Shown here piece by piece: positions 41,881-49,675 of a DNA stretch of 49,675 bases. A program made the position numbers and the translations under genes. How positions within the stretch are numbered: position 1 is the first letter of the stretch; each line of letters starts with the position of its first letter. The DNA comes from Poseidonocella sp. HB161398 (GTDB taxonomy: Bacteria > Pseudomonadota > Alphaproteobacteria > Rhodobacterales > Rhodobacteraceae), in assembly GCF_005870025.1 (NCBI RefSeq), contig NZ_VATA01000046.1:1-49675 (forward strand), read 5' to 3'. Under the pieces are notes generated by a model. The model made no database searches, was not told where the DNA came from, and was given only the letters and a program-made list of their open reading frames with translations.

Positions 41881-42084
41881 TCCTGTTTCCCTTCGAGGAC
41901 AAAGGCGCATGAGGCCGTCGTCGACTATTTCTTCGGACTCTGGGCGACACGAACTGAACCCCCTGAATCTCGTGGTATCTGCGACGACAAGACCATTTAC
42001 GTGGCGCCAGCGCACCCGGCACTGGTCGTTAGGCCCTCGGCGGAAAACTTGGGCCGCGACTGATTTTTGCCTGCATGAGTCTCA

Positions 42085-42684
42085 ATGAAAGTCTTGAAGA
42101 AACTTCTTTCGCCTGAGCGCCTATTCAGCGGGTTTGTCCGGCGCGGACATCCTCATCTCGTCGATCTTCGTTCCATGAGACAGGTCACTCTCGCAGATTT
42201 GGGAAATTGCTCACTGGCGCGCTCGATATCGCAGTGCCGATACATTGGCTCCGGGGTGGTCATTTACTTTCTCGACCCCGAACGCATTCAGATCGGCAAA
42301 AACTCAGAATTGCGGGACTATCTTGTTCTGGAGGTAGGTGGAGAACTATTGGTGGGTGAAAATTCCGTGCTCGGCGCTTACAACTGGGTTCAGGCGAGCG
42401 GCAGTGTGCGTATCGGTTCTGGCGTCATCATCGGCCCTCATGCCGCAATTGTTTCCACCACACACGAAAAGCCGAGCGCGAGCAGCAATGTGCATGAGAC
42501 ACCGCTAGTTCCGGGAACAGTCACAATAGGTGACAACGTTTGGATCGGTGCACAGGTCTCCATTCTGAAAGATGTGAATATCGGAGCAAACGCAATGATC
42601 GGGGCGGCGAGCGTAGTTACAAAAGATATTCCCTCTGGAGCAACAGCTTTTGGAACGCCTTGCAAACCCATCGTGCCGGTATGA
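42085..42684 (+). CDS. Hexapeptide-repeat acetyltransferase of the low-GC cassette
   Basis: A 199-residue left-handed beta-helix acetyltransferase (CatB/WbbJ/colanic-acid type). A ~50-residue N-terminal part is followed by repeats: IGSGVVIYFLDPERIQIGKN, VGENSVLGAYNWVQASGSV, then RIGSGVIIGPHAAIVSTTHE (H-x-x-x loop with catalytic-type His), VTIGDNVWIGAQVSILKDVNIG and the typical end VVTKDIPSGATAFGTPCKPI. It is the first gene of a four-gene rightward cassette whose GC is visibly lower than that of 1-37 kb. Its stop overlaps the next start (ATGA). It should acetylate a sugar or amino sugar of the glycan built by the cassette. Confidence 0.88.
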   Translation: MKVLKKLLSPERLFSGFVRRGHPHLVDLRSMRQVTLADLGNCSLARSISQCRYIGSGVVIYFLDPERIQIGKNSELRDYLVLEVGGELLVGENSVLGAYNWVQASGSVRIGSGVIIGPHAAIVSTTHEKPSASSNVHETPLVPGTVTIGDNVWIGAQVSILKDVNIGANAMIGAASVVTKDIPSGATAFGTPCKPIVPV

Positions 42685-43688
42685 CGAACTACCTGTTCAC
42701 GATAGGTCTAGGTGTCGAGGAGGCCCCCGAAAGATGGACTGCGATCTGCGCAATCTATGGGAGACTTGCCAGAGGCCTAGACCGGCTTGGGCATTCGTCC
42801 TCATTTCTCGTCAACCCGAAGGCTTTTGATCAGCGCGCGCTACAGGCATTCGATGCTGTGCCGGGAGATCACGGCACGCTGCGCGAGATGATCGGGCGTC
42901 ATCGAATGGATGCAGGATTTGTCTGGGGGGGCAGGATCGCCGCGGACAGGGAAACCGTCGGTATTCTTCGGGAATATGGGGTCCGGCCGATATTTTCCGA
43001 GCTGGGCTGGTTTCCGCAAAAAGGCACCATATACTTCGACGATACCGGCACAAATTCCGAGATCGGAAAGCTTGTTTCCAAGAAACTCCCGCTCTGGAGA
43101 CAGTTGCAATTTTCCATCAAGAGAAAAGCAATGTGTAAGAAGATCTATGGCAGAGCGCTTCACGTTGGCTCGGAAAGTGGCGTCGCTAAGCGGGTTTTTG
43201 TTCCGCTTCAGGACGAAATGGATACCAACATAACGCTGGACAGTCCGTTTTCCACAATGGATCAGATGGTCGGTTTCCTTTCGCGGCGATATCCCGGATG
43301 CCAGTTCGTTGTCCGCCATCATCCGAAGGCCTTGCCTGCCTTTGTGGACAGCTACCCCAACGTGGAGATTCAATCAGCAAAGACAAACCTTTACATTTCG
43401 ATGCTGGATTTCGATGCGGTCGTCGGGATCAATTCAACGGTCCTTTCCGAGGCAGCCCTCCTCGGACATCCGGTCTTCTGTTTCGGAGACGGGATAGCTT
43501 CACGCTTCGGATTGGCAAAAGGCCTGGAACCAGATAATCCGCCAGAATCTCTGGAGATCATGCCGGAAACAGCAGAAATCCGGGATGCGTTGGCCTATCT
43601 AATCCAGTACAAGCAACTGGATCAAAAGCGGCTCTCGTCTCCGGGATACCTCAAGAAGAGCTACTTGAACGAGCTTCTAGATCTTTAG
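42681..43688 (+). CDS. Capsule polysaccharide biosynthesis protein (KpsS/KpsC-like GT-B)
   Basis: A 335-residue protein with the C-terminal layout of Capsule_synth (PF05159) proteins: VFVPLQDEMDTNITLDSPFS, a DQMVGFLSRRYPG helix, FVVRHHPKALPAF (the (K/R)xHP motif) and DAVVGINSTVLSEAALLGHP (the G-x-NS-x-x-x-x-E-A motif), then VFCFGDG. In KpsS/KpsC these residues bind CMP-Kdo during synthesis of the capsule's phosphatidylglycerol-poly-Kdo linker. In short stand-alone relatives the donor is unknown. Translationally coupled to the acetyltransferase (ATGA) and followed by two GT2 genes. Assignment to the superfamily is good, the exact sugar open. Confidence 0.75.
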   Translation: MTNYLFTIGLGVEEAPERWTAICAIYGRLARGLDRLGHSSSFLVNPKAFDQRALQAFDAVPGDHGTLREMIGRHRMDAGFVWGGRIAADRETVGILREYGVRPIFSELGWFPQKGTIYFDDTGTNSEIGKLVSKKLPLWRQLQFSIKRKAMCKKIYGRALHVGSESGVAKRVFVPLQDEMDTNITLDSPFSTMDQMVGFLSRRYPGCQFVVRHHPKALPAFVDSYPNVEIQSAKTNLYISMLDFDAVVGINSTVLSEAALLGHPVFCFGDGIASRFGLAKGLEPDNPPESLEIMPETAEIRDALAYLIQYKQLDQKRLSSPGYLKKSYLNELLDL

Positions 43689-43728
43689 TACCCAGCGGGT
43701 TTTTGGAAAAACGTAAGGTAAGACAGAC

Positions 43729-44544
43729 ATGAAGTTTCATTTTGGCGTTGTCCTGTATCACACGTCAGCACGAGACATTCATCGCCTTGAGAAAAGCATC
43801 CATGTGGCCAGTGAGATCGCAGGGATAGACTATTCTCTGAGCCTCCTGCTGAACTCTGACGAGTCTTCGGTCCTTCATGTGGAGATTCTCGAACGAGCGA
43901 AGGTAATCCCCTTTCAGAAGAACCTAGGCTTCGGCAAAGGACACAACAAGATCGTCGAATCTCTGGGGGACAGCACCGGTTTTTACGTCGGATTGAACCC
44001 GGACGGCTACGTCTCTCCCTGGGCCATTTCCGCAATTCTCGATGCCGCACCAGTTGCTGGAAATCTATACGAATTCCAACAGTTTCCGCAGGAGCACCCG
44101 AAGGTATTCGACCAAGTCACAGGAGAGACTGCCTGGTCTTCTGGCGCTGCATTTCTAATTGATATCGGTTCATTTCGGCAGGTCGGTGGCTTTGACCCCT
44201 CGTTCTTTTTGTATTGCGAAGACGTCGATCTTTCCTGGCGCGTCCGTGAACGCGGGGGAAAATGTATTCTGCTACCACGAGCGATATTCTTTCATGACGT
44301 GTCCGACGAAAGACAAAACCCGAGAACTTACGCACGGATGCTGCTGGGTCAAGTTCAACTTTCAAAAAAATGGGGAGCACGACGCATATATAAAAGGGTC
44401 CTGAAACAACTCCGAAGTTTTGAGACCCGAAACGGATTAGGACACCTGGACCTTCCGGAAATACCGATAAACGAAATACGAAAGTCTCCTCCCGGTTTTT
44501 GCAATTTTGGGAAATGTGGCAGTTACAGCGAAACTCGATGGTAA
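43729..44544 (+). CDS. Glycosyltransferase family 2 (rhamnosyltransferase-like, low-GC cassette)
   Basis: A 271-residue GT2 protein. After FGVVLYHTSARDI comes LLLNSDESS, then QKNLGFGKGHNKIV (the N-x-GFGxGxN motif), YVGLNPDGYVSPWAI with the NPD acidic motif, SSGAAFLIDIGSFRQVGGFDPSFF and FFLYCEDVDLSWRVRERG with the catalytic E/D. These are the marks of WcaE/rhamnosyltransferase-like enzymes. AAGGTAAG precedes the ATG at 43729. It lies 40 bases after the KpsS-like gene and eight bases before the next GT2 start, so the four genes form one operon. Confidence 0.88.
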   Translation: MKFHFGVVLYHTSARDIHRLEKSIHVASEIAGIDYSLSLLLNSDESSVLHVEILERAKVIPFQKNLGFGKGHNKIVESLGDSTGFYVGLNPDGYVSPWAISAILDAAPVAGNLYEFQQFPQEHPKVFDQVTGETAWSSGAAFLIDIGSFRQVGGFDPSFFLYCEDVDLSWRVRERGGKCILLPRAIFFHDVSDERQNPRTYARMLLGQVQLSKKWGARRIYKRVLKQLRSFETRNGLGHLDLPEIPINEIRKSPPGFCNFGKCGSYSETRW

Positions 44545-44552
44545 GAGAGAAA

Positions 44553-45566
44553 ATGTCAGTTGACGAGCCCGCGATAACCTACATCGTGAGGTGCCACAGC
44601 ACCTCGACCCTGCCCAAGATGAAATCGGCACTGCTAAGCATTGCTGGCCAAACCTATCAGCCTGTCAAAGCCCTTGTCGCTCTGCAGGATCTGGCTGAAG
44701 ACGACGTTGCCACCGTGAAGGACATCACGGCCCCGATTTCAGATGGTACGGGACTGAATATCGATGTCGTGAACTTTGAGTTCCCGGCTAAAGGTGACCA
44801 CAGGGGCGCTCTTTTGAACAAGGCGCTGGAATGCGTTAAAAGCCGATATGTCGCCTTTCTGAACTACGACGACGTCGTATACCCGCACCACGCGGAAACA
44901 CTAATCTCGGACCTGAAAGAGAATGCAGATCTTGGTGTCGTCGCAAGTTTCGGGGGGTGCATGCGTGCGTATTACGATGATCTTGGAGACGGCGCGATCT
45001 ACGTGACCCGGAAACGTCTGTTCAGGTCACAGGCTTCGGTGTCAGATTGCATCATTGAGAACTGCTTTCCTATCCACAGTTATGTGCTTGATATGGTGGG
45101 CCTGCCGAAACTTCCTCGCTTCGGCGAAGACATGCACGGCTTTGAGGACTACATTTTTCTGCTTGAATTGATGGAACACTACCGCGTTTCGACAACCTAT
45201 GCTCGCCTGCCTTTGTGTGAGTACCGGCTGAACAACGACAACTCGAACACGGTCGCGATCAAGAACCTCAAGGCATTACGCGATAGAGAAAAAGAGGAGA
45301 TTTGGCGGGCTACTCAGGCCGAAATCGACTCTGGAAAGAGAAAACGTTTCTTTCGCGTGCCCTATGCCGAGATTTCTGCTCCTGGCGGCACCCTGATCCT
45401 ATCGAAACAACCTTTCCTTCGGGGGCTCTTCGTCTGCCAGATAGCCAAGAGCATCAGGAAGAAAATCGGCCCTGAAGAAGCCGAAAAGTTCCTGAGAGAC
45501 CCCAAGCGCTACGCCAGATCGCTTCCCAAGAAGAAGCGATCGCTTGTTTTCCGGCTGCTGTTTTAA
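44553..45566 (+). CDS. Glycosyltransferase family 2 (low-GC cassette)
   Basis: A 337-residue GT-A protein. ITYIVRCHSTSTLPKMKSAL and SIAGQTYQPVKALVALQDL match the GT2 opening (QTYxxxE-type segment). VAFLNYDDVVYPHHAETLI carries the DD donor motif, and later RFGEDMHGFEDYIFLLELMEH has the acidic ED motif in the acceptor region. The C-terminus is strongly basic (LPKKKRSLVFRLLF). AAGAGAG stands before the ATG at 44553; a start at 44538 or 44499 would run into the preceding gene. It is the last gene of the low-GC cassette. Confidence 0.85.
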   Translation: MSVDEPAITYIVRCHSTSTLPKMKSALLSIAGQTYQPVKALVALQDLAEDDVATVKDITAPISDGTGLNIDVVNFEFPAKGDHRGALLNKALECVKSRYVAFLNYDDVVYPHHAETLISDLKENADLGVVASFGGCMRAYYDDLGDGAIYVTRKRLFRSQASVSDCIIENCFPIHSYVLDMVGLPKLPRFGEDMHGFEDYIFLLELMEHYRVSTTYARLPLCEYRLNNDNSNTVAIKNLKALRDREKEEIWRATQAEIDSGKRKRFFRVPYAEISAPGGTLILSKQPFLRGLFVCQIAKSIRKKIGPEEAEKFLRDPKRYARSLPKKKRSLVFRLLF

Positions 45567-46306
45567 ACCAGCATCCGTTATCTGACGCAGGCCGCGCCCT
45601 TGCCCCGGGACCCGTCGGCCGGCCAGCGCGCCTGCAGTGCCCAGCGTCAGGCGGCGGCGCCAGAGCAGCTGCTCCAGCCAGGCGGGATCGAGCTCTGCCG
45701 GGGCCGCAAGAGCGGAAACTTCCATGCCGAGAAGTCCACGAGATGGCCGAGGAGCCCGGGGAAGGGGAGGAGCGTCCTCATCCGCCTTCCGTCGCGGCGG
45801 AACGAGGGCGCGGCGTCACCAGGGCCAGGCCAGCGCATCCTCCCGGTTCAGCCGGACGCCGATCCCGTCCTGGCCGCCGCGCATCGCGGTCTGCGGTGGC
45901 GACGGACATGGCTTGGGGACCGGCAAGCTGCCTCCGGGATGGATCGCGGTTCCTGCGCCGCGCTTGGCGCGGCGGTGATGCCGTAGCTCCACGTGCAGGA
46001 CCCAGGATCGACATGGATCGACCAGATCTCAATCCTGCCGCCATGCCCTGCGCCGCGGATGATCGGGCTGTCACAGCGGTGTCCGGTCCCGATGGCCGCG
46101 GCTGGAGCGGAGCGCCCCCGCCCGGCAGTCTCCCGCAGTCGCTGCGCGTCCGTATCCTTTCAGGTGGGACAGGGAATGGAGGCAGTCCCTGGCAGACGGC
46201 CCTTGATCCGTCGCCAAAGGACAAATTGCAGCAATGATGAGATGATTCACGGCATTCCCCTCAAAAATAGCTTCCATATGAGCGGAAAGCCTGCGCCAAT
46301 CCCCTC
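45567..46306. other. Gene-free, GC-rich stretch between the glycan cassette and the Fic gene
   Basis: About 740 bases. GC jumps back to the level of the main locus directly after 45566. Short open frames on the minus strand (for example 45720 leftward, MEVSALAAPAELDPAWLEQL, then LWRRRLTLGTAGALAG) could be remnants of a gene, but they are broken and I recognise no family. Confidence 0.4.
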
Positions 46307-47377
46307 ATGCAGATCTGGAACTCCCCCGCCTGGCCGAACTTCCGGCACGATCCCGCCCTGACCGAGGCGCCGCTCGCCCGCGTCATGGCCCGGCTGGGCA
46401 CCATTGCGGGGCTGCATGCGGGCCTGGCCCCGGCGGAGCGCGAGGAGATCTTCCTGCGCGCCGTCACCGGCGAGGCCCTTGCCAGCTTCGCCATCGAGGG
46501 CGCGCCGCTTGCCGCGGCCGAGATCGAGGCCTCGGTCGTTGCTTCCCTTGCCCACCGCCAGGCCGTGCCGCAGCGCCGGACAGATGCCATCGCCGAGCTG
46601 ATGCTGGAGGCGCGCGCCGGGCAGGGGCCGCTCACCGCCGCGATGCTGCAGCACTGGCACAGGCTTCTGTTCCACGGCGTCGAGGCCGAGGAGCGCGGGC
46701 AGTGGCGCAGCTTCGCCATGGAGATCGTCCGGCGTCCCACCGGGCGTCCCGAAGACGTGCTCTACAATGCGCCGCCCCCCGAGCGCATGGAGGCGGAGAT
46801 GGACCGCTTCCTCGCCTGGCTCGCCGCCGACGCGCGCCCGCTGCCCCTGCGCGCGGCGCTCGCCCATCTGTGGTTCGAGTCGATCCATCCCTTTGCGGAC
46901 GGCAACGGCCGCATCGGCCGCGCGATCATCGAGCATGTCTTCGCCACGGAGGCGGCGCTGCCCTTCTCGCTGTCGCGGCAGATCGAGGCCGACAAGCGCG
47001 GCTACTACGCGGCGCTGCAGGCCGGGCGCCGGACTGCCGGAGACGCCATCGACGCCACGCCCTTCGTGCTGTGGCTGCTGGACCGGCTGGAGGCCGGGAT
47101 CGACGGCGCCGGCCGCGAGGCGCGCTTCCTCGTCCGCCGCAACGCCTTCCTCTCGGCCCATGCCGGCCTGCCGGAGCGCCCCATGTCCGTCCTGCGCCGC
47201 CTCTTCGCCGCGGGCGAGGACCGGGTGGGGCAGGGGCTCTCGGCCGGTCCCTACGGCAAGATGGCGAAGGTCTCCCCGGCGACGGCCACGCGCGACTTGG
47301 CGGATCTCGAGCGCCGCGGCGTCCTGGTCCGCGCCCCGGGCGGCGGGCGATCGACGCGCTACCTGCTGGACTGGTGA
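46307..47377 (+). CDS. Fic-domain protein (class II, with N-terminal DUF4172-like region and winged helix)
   Basis: A 356-residue putative AMP-transferase acting on a protein target in the cytosol. The N-terminus MQIWNSPAWPNFRHD matches DUF4172, which often precedes Fic. The auto-inhibitory motif (S/T)xxxE(G/N) is present as S60-FAI-E64-G65, making it class II. The active-site loop HPFADGNGRIGR at 194-205 is intact (catalytic His194). The C-terminal ~90 residues (PMSVLRRLFAAG, VSPATATRDLADLERRGVLVR) form a winged helix like that of Fic proteins that sense or regulate DNA. No antitoxin partner gene is adjacent, as expected when inhibition is built in. It stands alone, with a GC hairpin after it and an IS21-like end beyond. 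Confidence 0.92.
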   Translation: MQIWNSPAWPNFRHDPALTEAPLARVMARLGTIAGLHAGLAPAEREEIFLRAVTGEALASFAIEGAPLAAAEIEASVVASLAHRQAVPQRRTDAIAELMLEARAGQGPLTAAMLQHWHRLLFHGVEAEERGQWRSFAMEIVRRPTGRPEDVLYNAPPPERMEAEMDRFLAWLAADARPLPLRAALAHLWFESIHPFADGNGRIGRAIIEHVFATEAALPFSLSRQIEADKRGYYAALQAGRRTAGDAIDATPFVLWLLDRLEAGIDGAGREARFLVRRNAFLSAHAGLPERPMSVLRRLFAAGEDRVGQGLSAGPYGKMAKVSPATATRDLADLERRGVLVRAPGGGRSTRYLLDW

Positions 47378-47382
47378 ACTCA

Positions 47383-47402
47383 CCGCCGCGCAAGCGCGGC
47401 GG
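47383..47402 (+). terminator. GC hairpin after the Fic gene
   Basis: CCGCCGCG-CAAG-CGCGGCGG is a perfect 8-bp stem starting six bases after the Fic stop, without a T-tract. Likely a terminator or transcript end structure. Confidence 0.5.
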
Positions 47403-47464
47403 ACGGCCGCCAAAACTGAAGAACGGAGCTTCCGATAACTGAAACCGGCTGATCGCCGGTCCCG

Positions 47465-47521
47465 CCGAAGTGGGGAATTTTACTTCGGCACTTCTGGGGA
47501 ATTTTTGACTCGGCGTTGACA
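47465..47521. mobile_element. Terminus of an IS21-like element (remnant)
   Basis: The 11-bp direct repeat TGGGGAATTTT occurs at 47471-47481 and 47495-47505, 24 bp apart. The first copy lies in the loop of the hairpin CCGAAGT/ACTTCGG. The segment ends in GTTGACA, that is TGTCAAC read inward from the right. Multiple AAAATTCCCCA repeats behind a TGT...ACA end are characteristic of several IS21-family elements. No istA or istB gene is present nearby, so only one end remains. Confidence 0.5.
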
Positions 47522-47717
47522 CTTCAACGCGCCCGGCACCGCCGAGGTCGTCCGCGTGGCCTGAGCCTGAACGGGAAAGGGGAACTCGCGCCTCAAGCCG
47601 ACTTTCTGCAAAAACGCCGCCCCGCTATCGATGCAAAAGAGCCGGGACAAGGAATGACTCGTCTCCCCGCACGGCGGAGTCCGCAAAACTGGGTGTCGCT
47701 TGATACGTGACAAAGAA
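47522..47717. other. Short gene-free stretch
   Basis: Nothing recognisable between the IS21-like end and the small gene at 47718. Confidence 0.3.
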
Positions 47718-47975
47718 TCATGGTTCCGCCTCTTGCCATTCCGTAAGTGCAACCACGTAGAATTTTTCGATTTCCGCTTCTTCTGCCTCTGTCAGATATT
47801 CACGATAGCCGGGGCCCAGAAATGCTATCTGTGCTGTTGCCCCTACCTGCATCACGTACCGGCCGCAAAGGTTGCGCAGCCGCTCGATCTCGGCAGCGGC
47901 TGACAGGATCATGTCTTCGTCCCAATCGTTAAGGCTAAACTCCAGTTCTAGCAGCTTTTCCACGATGTCGGCCAT
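47718..47975 (-). CDS. Small hypothetical protein
   Basis: An 85-residue acidic protein, ADIVEKLLELEFSLNDWDED followed by MILSAAAEIERLRNLCG. The middle (AAAEIERLR) resembles the short coiled segment of many small phage and plasmid proteins. GGAGG lies eight bases before the ATG at 47975, the best ribosome site in this part of the window, which is why I accept it as real. Its neighbourhood is IS debris and low-GC DNA. Function unknown. Confidence 0.6.
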   Translation of the reverse strand: MADIVEKLLELEFSLNDWDEDMILSAAAEIERLRNLCGRYVMQVGATAQIAFLGPGYREYLTEAEEAEIEKFYVVALTEWQEAEP

Positions 47976-49222
47976 CGACGAATTCCTCCGGTTCCTGCGT
48001 GCCGGTCGACGAAAGAGCTAAAGCCCGCGCGACGGGCAACGGTGCCGAAGCGGCCGTCGCCGTCGGTTGGAGGTGAAACGTGACGGTCAAATGACCAATC
48101 CTTGGCTATCGACAAGTAGTTTTAGCGATAGCCGTCTGCTCTTCCGGCAGGTTCGGGAAATGACAGCCACGTGCAGGGATCATTGTCTGATCACCTTGCT
48201 ATCCGAAATTGGGCTCCTCATTTTCGGCTACATGCCTCCGTGTGGCCGATATGTTGGGGTTTCCGTCCTAACCCACCGAATGACATGGGGAAGTGTATCC
48301 GTACCGCTGCAACTTGTACGAAAACCGTTCAATCCATGCAGAGTAAAAACATTAAACCGCCTCAAAGGCACACAAGACACCAAGTGCGGAAATCAGATCT
48401 CTCCGGAGCTTCTATTTCTGTCTCATAGTCCAGAATTTCCCTTCCTCAGCGAATATTGGAAACGGGGGATAAAGCGGTATGTGTCTTCTGGAGATTCTTG
48501 GAAAGAACCTTAGAGCAAGGGTGCTTTTAATCTGTCGCTATTTCTTGTCTGTGCAGGAGCATTTGAATATCATGAATTCCTCCAAAAAGAATTGCATGCT
48601 GAGCGCTTAAGTTCATCGAAAAATGCACGATTCTGAGTGATCGGTGCGGGATTGCAGGTCGGACAACGGAAAGCTCGCAAGAACATCTGAAAGAGGCATG
48701 GGAGATGATTTTTGGAGATTTTCGAAAACACATCTCGACACAATATTAAAGATTCGGCCCCCACATGTAAATCCGTTCAAATATTTTTATCACTCACCTG
48801 AATACTACCCCGCAACAAACTGATACTACAGTTAACGCTAGGCAAAAATACTTTATAAGATAATATATTTTTGAAGTGCATGTTTCTTCGGCCCGTTCTT
48901 GTTGTCATCATAAAAATGCAAAACCAAAAATTTTACATGAGCATATTTTTGGCATTAAACTCCCTCGAAAGCTTCTTCCTCCGCATCCTCAGGATTAACT
49001 TCCGTGCTGTTTTTACCACAGTTGTCGCGTTCTTCCGAGCAAAAATTTTGAAATGCATTTCTATTCTTTAGGTGCAGCGCGTTGAGCTGAAAAAACCGAT
49101 CCGCGAAGTTGATAGAAGAACGCGGTTCCCATATGGGGATTCTTCGGCGGGTGCAGTGGTTCGCCATGTGACACGGCTTGCATTCTTATTTGGGGCTTGG
49201 CATGACGAGTTTCCGGAGGCCT
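47976..49222. other. AT-rich gene-free stretch
   Basis: About 1250 bases of markedly lower GC than the rest. Open frames are short, lack ribosome sites and match no family I know. It may be decayed mobile or phage DNA. Confidence 0.45.
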
Positions 49223-49422
49223 AGGCCGTGTTGACAAAAGGGATTCACAGTCGGGCGCTTCCATGATTCAAGATCACCGTTGCGACGGAGGTGATCTTGG
49301 CGCGAAATCTGATGTCCGATGCGGAATGGCGGTTCTTCGAGCATTTCATCGCCGCCATCCGCGCCCCGAACGGGCGCAAGCCAGTTGATCATCGCCTTGT
49401 TCTAGATGGCATATTCTGGAGT

Positions 49423-49460
49423 GAGGCGTGAATGCGCCACTGGTTCGAGCATCACGTCGA
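49423..49460 (+). repeat. 38-bp insert 1 in the right-edge transposase
   Basis: Starts GAGGCGTGAATGCGCC and ends CATCACGTCGA, between FW-Ser and Thr-RTG codons. The inverted repeat GTTCGA/TCGAAC spans its right end. Its exact limits are inferred from the expected frame and may be off by a few bases. Confidence 0.55.
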
Positions 49461-49547
49461 ACACGGACCGGTGCCCCGTGGCGGGACCTTCCGGAGGAGT
49501 TCGGAAAATGGGGGTCCGTCTACCGCCAGTTCCGGCGCTGGAATGAG

Positions 49548-49582
49548 CCATCCGCGCCATCGGTCCGAGCGCGATGGCGAAT
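49548..49582 (+). repeat. 35-bp insert 2 in the right-edge transposase
   Basis: Starts CCATCCGCGCCATCGG and ends GCGCGATGGCGAAT, between RRWNE and AGLWE. CGCCATCG/CGATGGCG is a perfect 8-bp inverted repeat with a 9-base loop. Its middle resembles insert 1 (GCGCCA..GGT(T/C)CGAGC). Limits inferred. Confidence 0.55.
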
Positions 49583-49675
49583 GCCGGACTATGGGAGGCC
49601 ATCCTCCTGTTCCTCAACGACAGCGACCTCGTTCCGGCCCGTGTCCAGATGATCGACAGCACCGTCATTCGCGCC

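Larger units (their letters stand above)
49224..49675 (+). mobile_element. Left part of an IS5-family (IS427-like) element, cut by the window edge
   Basis: The end is placed at GCCGTGTTGACAAAAGGGATT just after GGCCTAG (CTAG is a frequent target of this group). From here to the window edge the DNA is typical IS427-group leader and transposase gene. The right end is outside the window. Confidence 0.65.
49297..49675 (+). pseudogene. IS427-type transposase, interrupted by two short inserts
   Basis: The gene starts with TTG at 49297 behind GGAGGT. Its pieces are ARNLMSDAEWRFFEHFIAAI, KPVDHRLVLDGIFW, then RTGAPWRDLPEEFGKWGSVY, RQFRRWNE, and in a third frame GLWEAILLFLNDSDLVPARV and QMIDSTVIRA. RTGAPWRDLP and MIDSTVIRAH (first catalytic Asp) are signatures of the group. 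The frame breaks at two inserts (49423-49460 and 49548-49582), and deleting them joins the pieces. The gene continues beyond the window. Confidence 0.8.

Noticed and set aside
45399-45725. Minus-strand frame reading MEVSALAAPAEL
   Set aside because: It runs antisense into the GT2 gene at its end and the recognisable part is short; kept only as a possible remnant.
48067-48513. A 148-codon plus-strand frame in the AT-rich tail
   Set aside because: No ribosome site, competing frames in the same DNA, no family resemblance.
1-49675. CRISPR arrays, tRNA or rRNA genes
   Set aside because: No regularly spaced repeats of the right length and no cloverleaf or rRNA sequence were seen on reading both strands by eye.

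Overview
The window reads as an extrachromosomal replicon (plasmid or chromid) of a high-GC alphaproteobacterium, most likely a member of the Rhodobacterales. The basis is a RepA-type (RPA family) initiator divergent from parA-parB, perfect palindromic parS-like sites, roughly 70% GC coding DNA, and gene families typical of that order (a fused ATP sulfurylase/APS kinase and PAPS-dependent sulfotransferases). Many long open frames antisense to real genes are GC-driven shadows and were left out.

Layout. (1) 1-1290: a left-edge fringe with the tail of a transposase, a beheaded PIN-domain gene and a gene-free stretch. (2) 1292-37284: a large surface-polysaccharide locus into which the replication/partition block (4732-8793, origin near 7400-7650) is embedded. 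It encodes PAPS synthesis, a phosphomannomutase, a GDP-mannose dehydrogenase-like enzyme, UDP-glucose dehydrogenase, UDP-glucose 4-epimerase, a Wzx-like flippase, a Wzy/ligase-like membrane protein, six glycosyltransferases, four sulfotransferase-type P-loop proteins, O-acyltransferases, an ACP/ligase/SDR acyl module, two parallel beta-helix proteins and an SGNH-type esterase. (3) 37285-42063: a graveyard of insertion sequences and gene stubs, with one intact small exported repeat protein. (4) 42085-45566: a compact glycan cassette of clearly lower GC (acetyltransferase, KpsS-like protein, two GT2 enzymes). (5) 45567-49675: an accessory tail with a class II Fic protein, an IS21-like terminus, one small orphan gene and, at the right edge, a disrupted IS5-family transposase.

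How the genes may work together (inference). ManB, the AlgD-like enzyme, Ugd and GalE supply mannose-, uronic acid- and galactose-type precursors. The glycosyltransferases assemble a repeat unit, and Wzx/Wzy-like proteins flip and polymerise it. PAPS made by the sulfurylase/kinase fusion feeds the sulfotransferases. Acyl groups may come from the ACP module and the left-handed beta-helix acyltransferases, and the beta-helix proteins and the esterase may trim or epimerise the polymer. The expected product is a sulfated, acylated, uronate-containing exopolysaccharide. I found no initiating phosphoglycosyltransferase, no mannose-1-phosphate guanylyltransferase and no Wza/Wzc-type export proteins in the window, so the pathway is completed elsewhere.

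The most unexpected signal is in the insertion sequences. The IS5-family copy at 37688-38900 carries four short insertions (two of 40 bp, two of 46 bp) that sit exactly at Asp codons, two of them directly before the inferred first and second catalytic Asp codons. Removing them locally restores a normal transposase. A second IS5-family copy at the right edge carries two comparable inserts.
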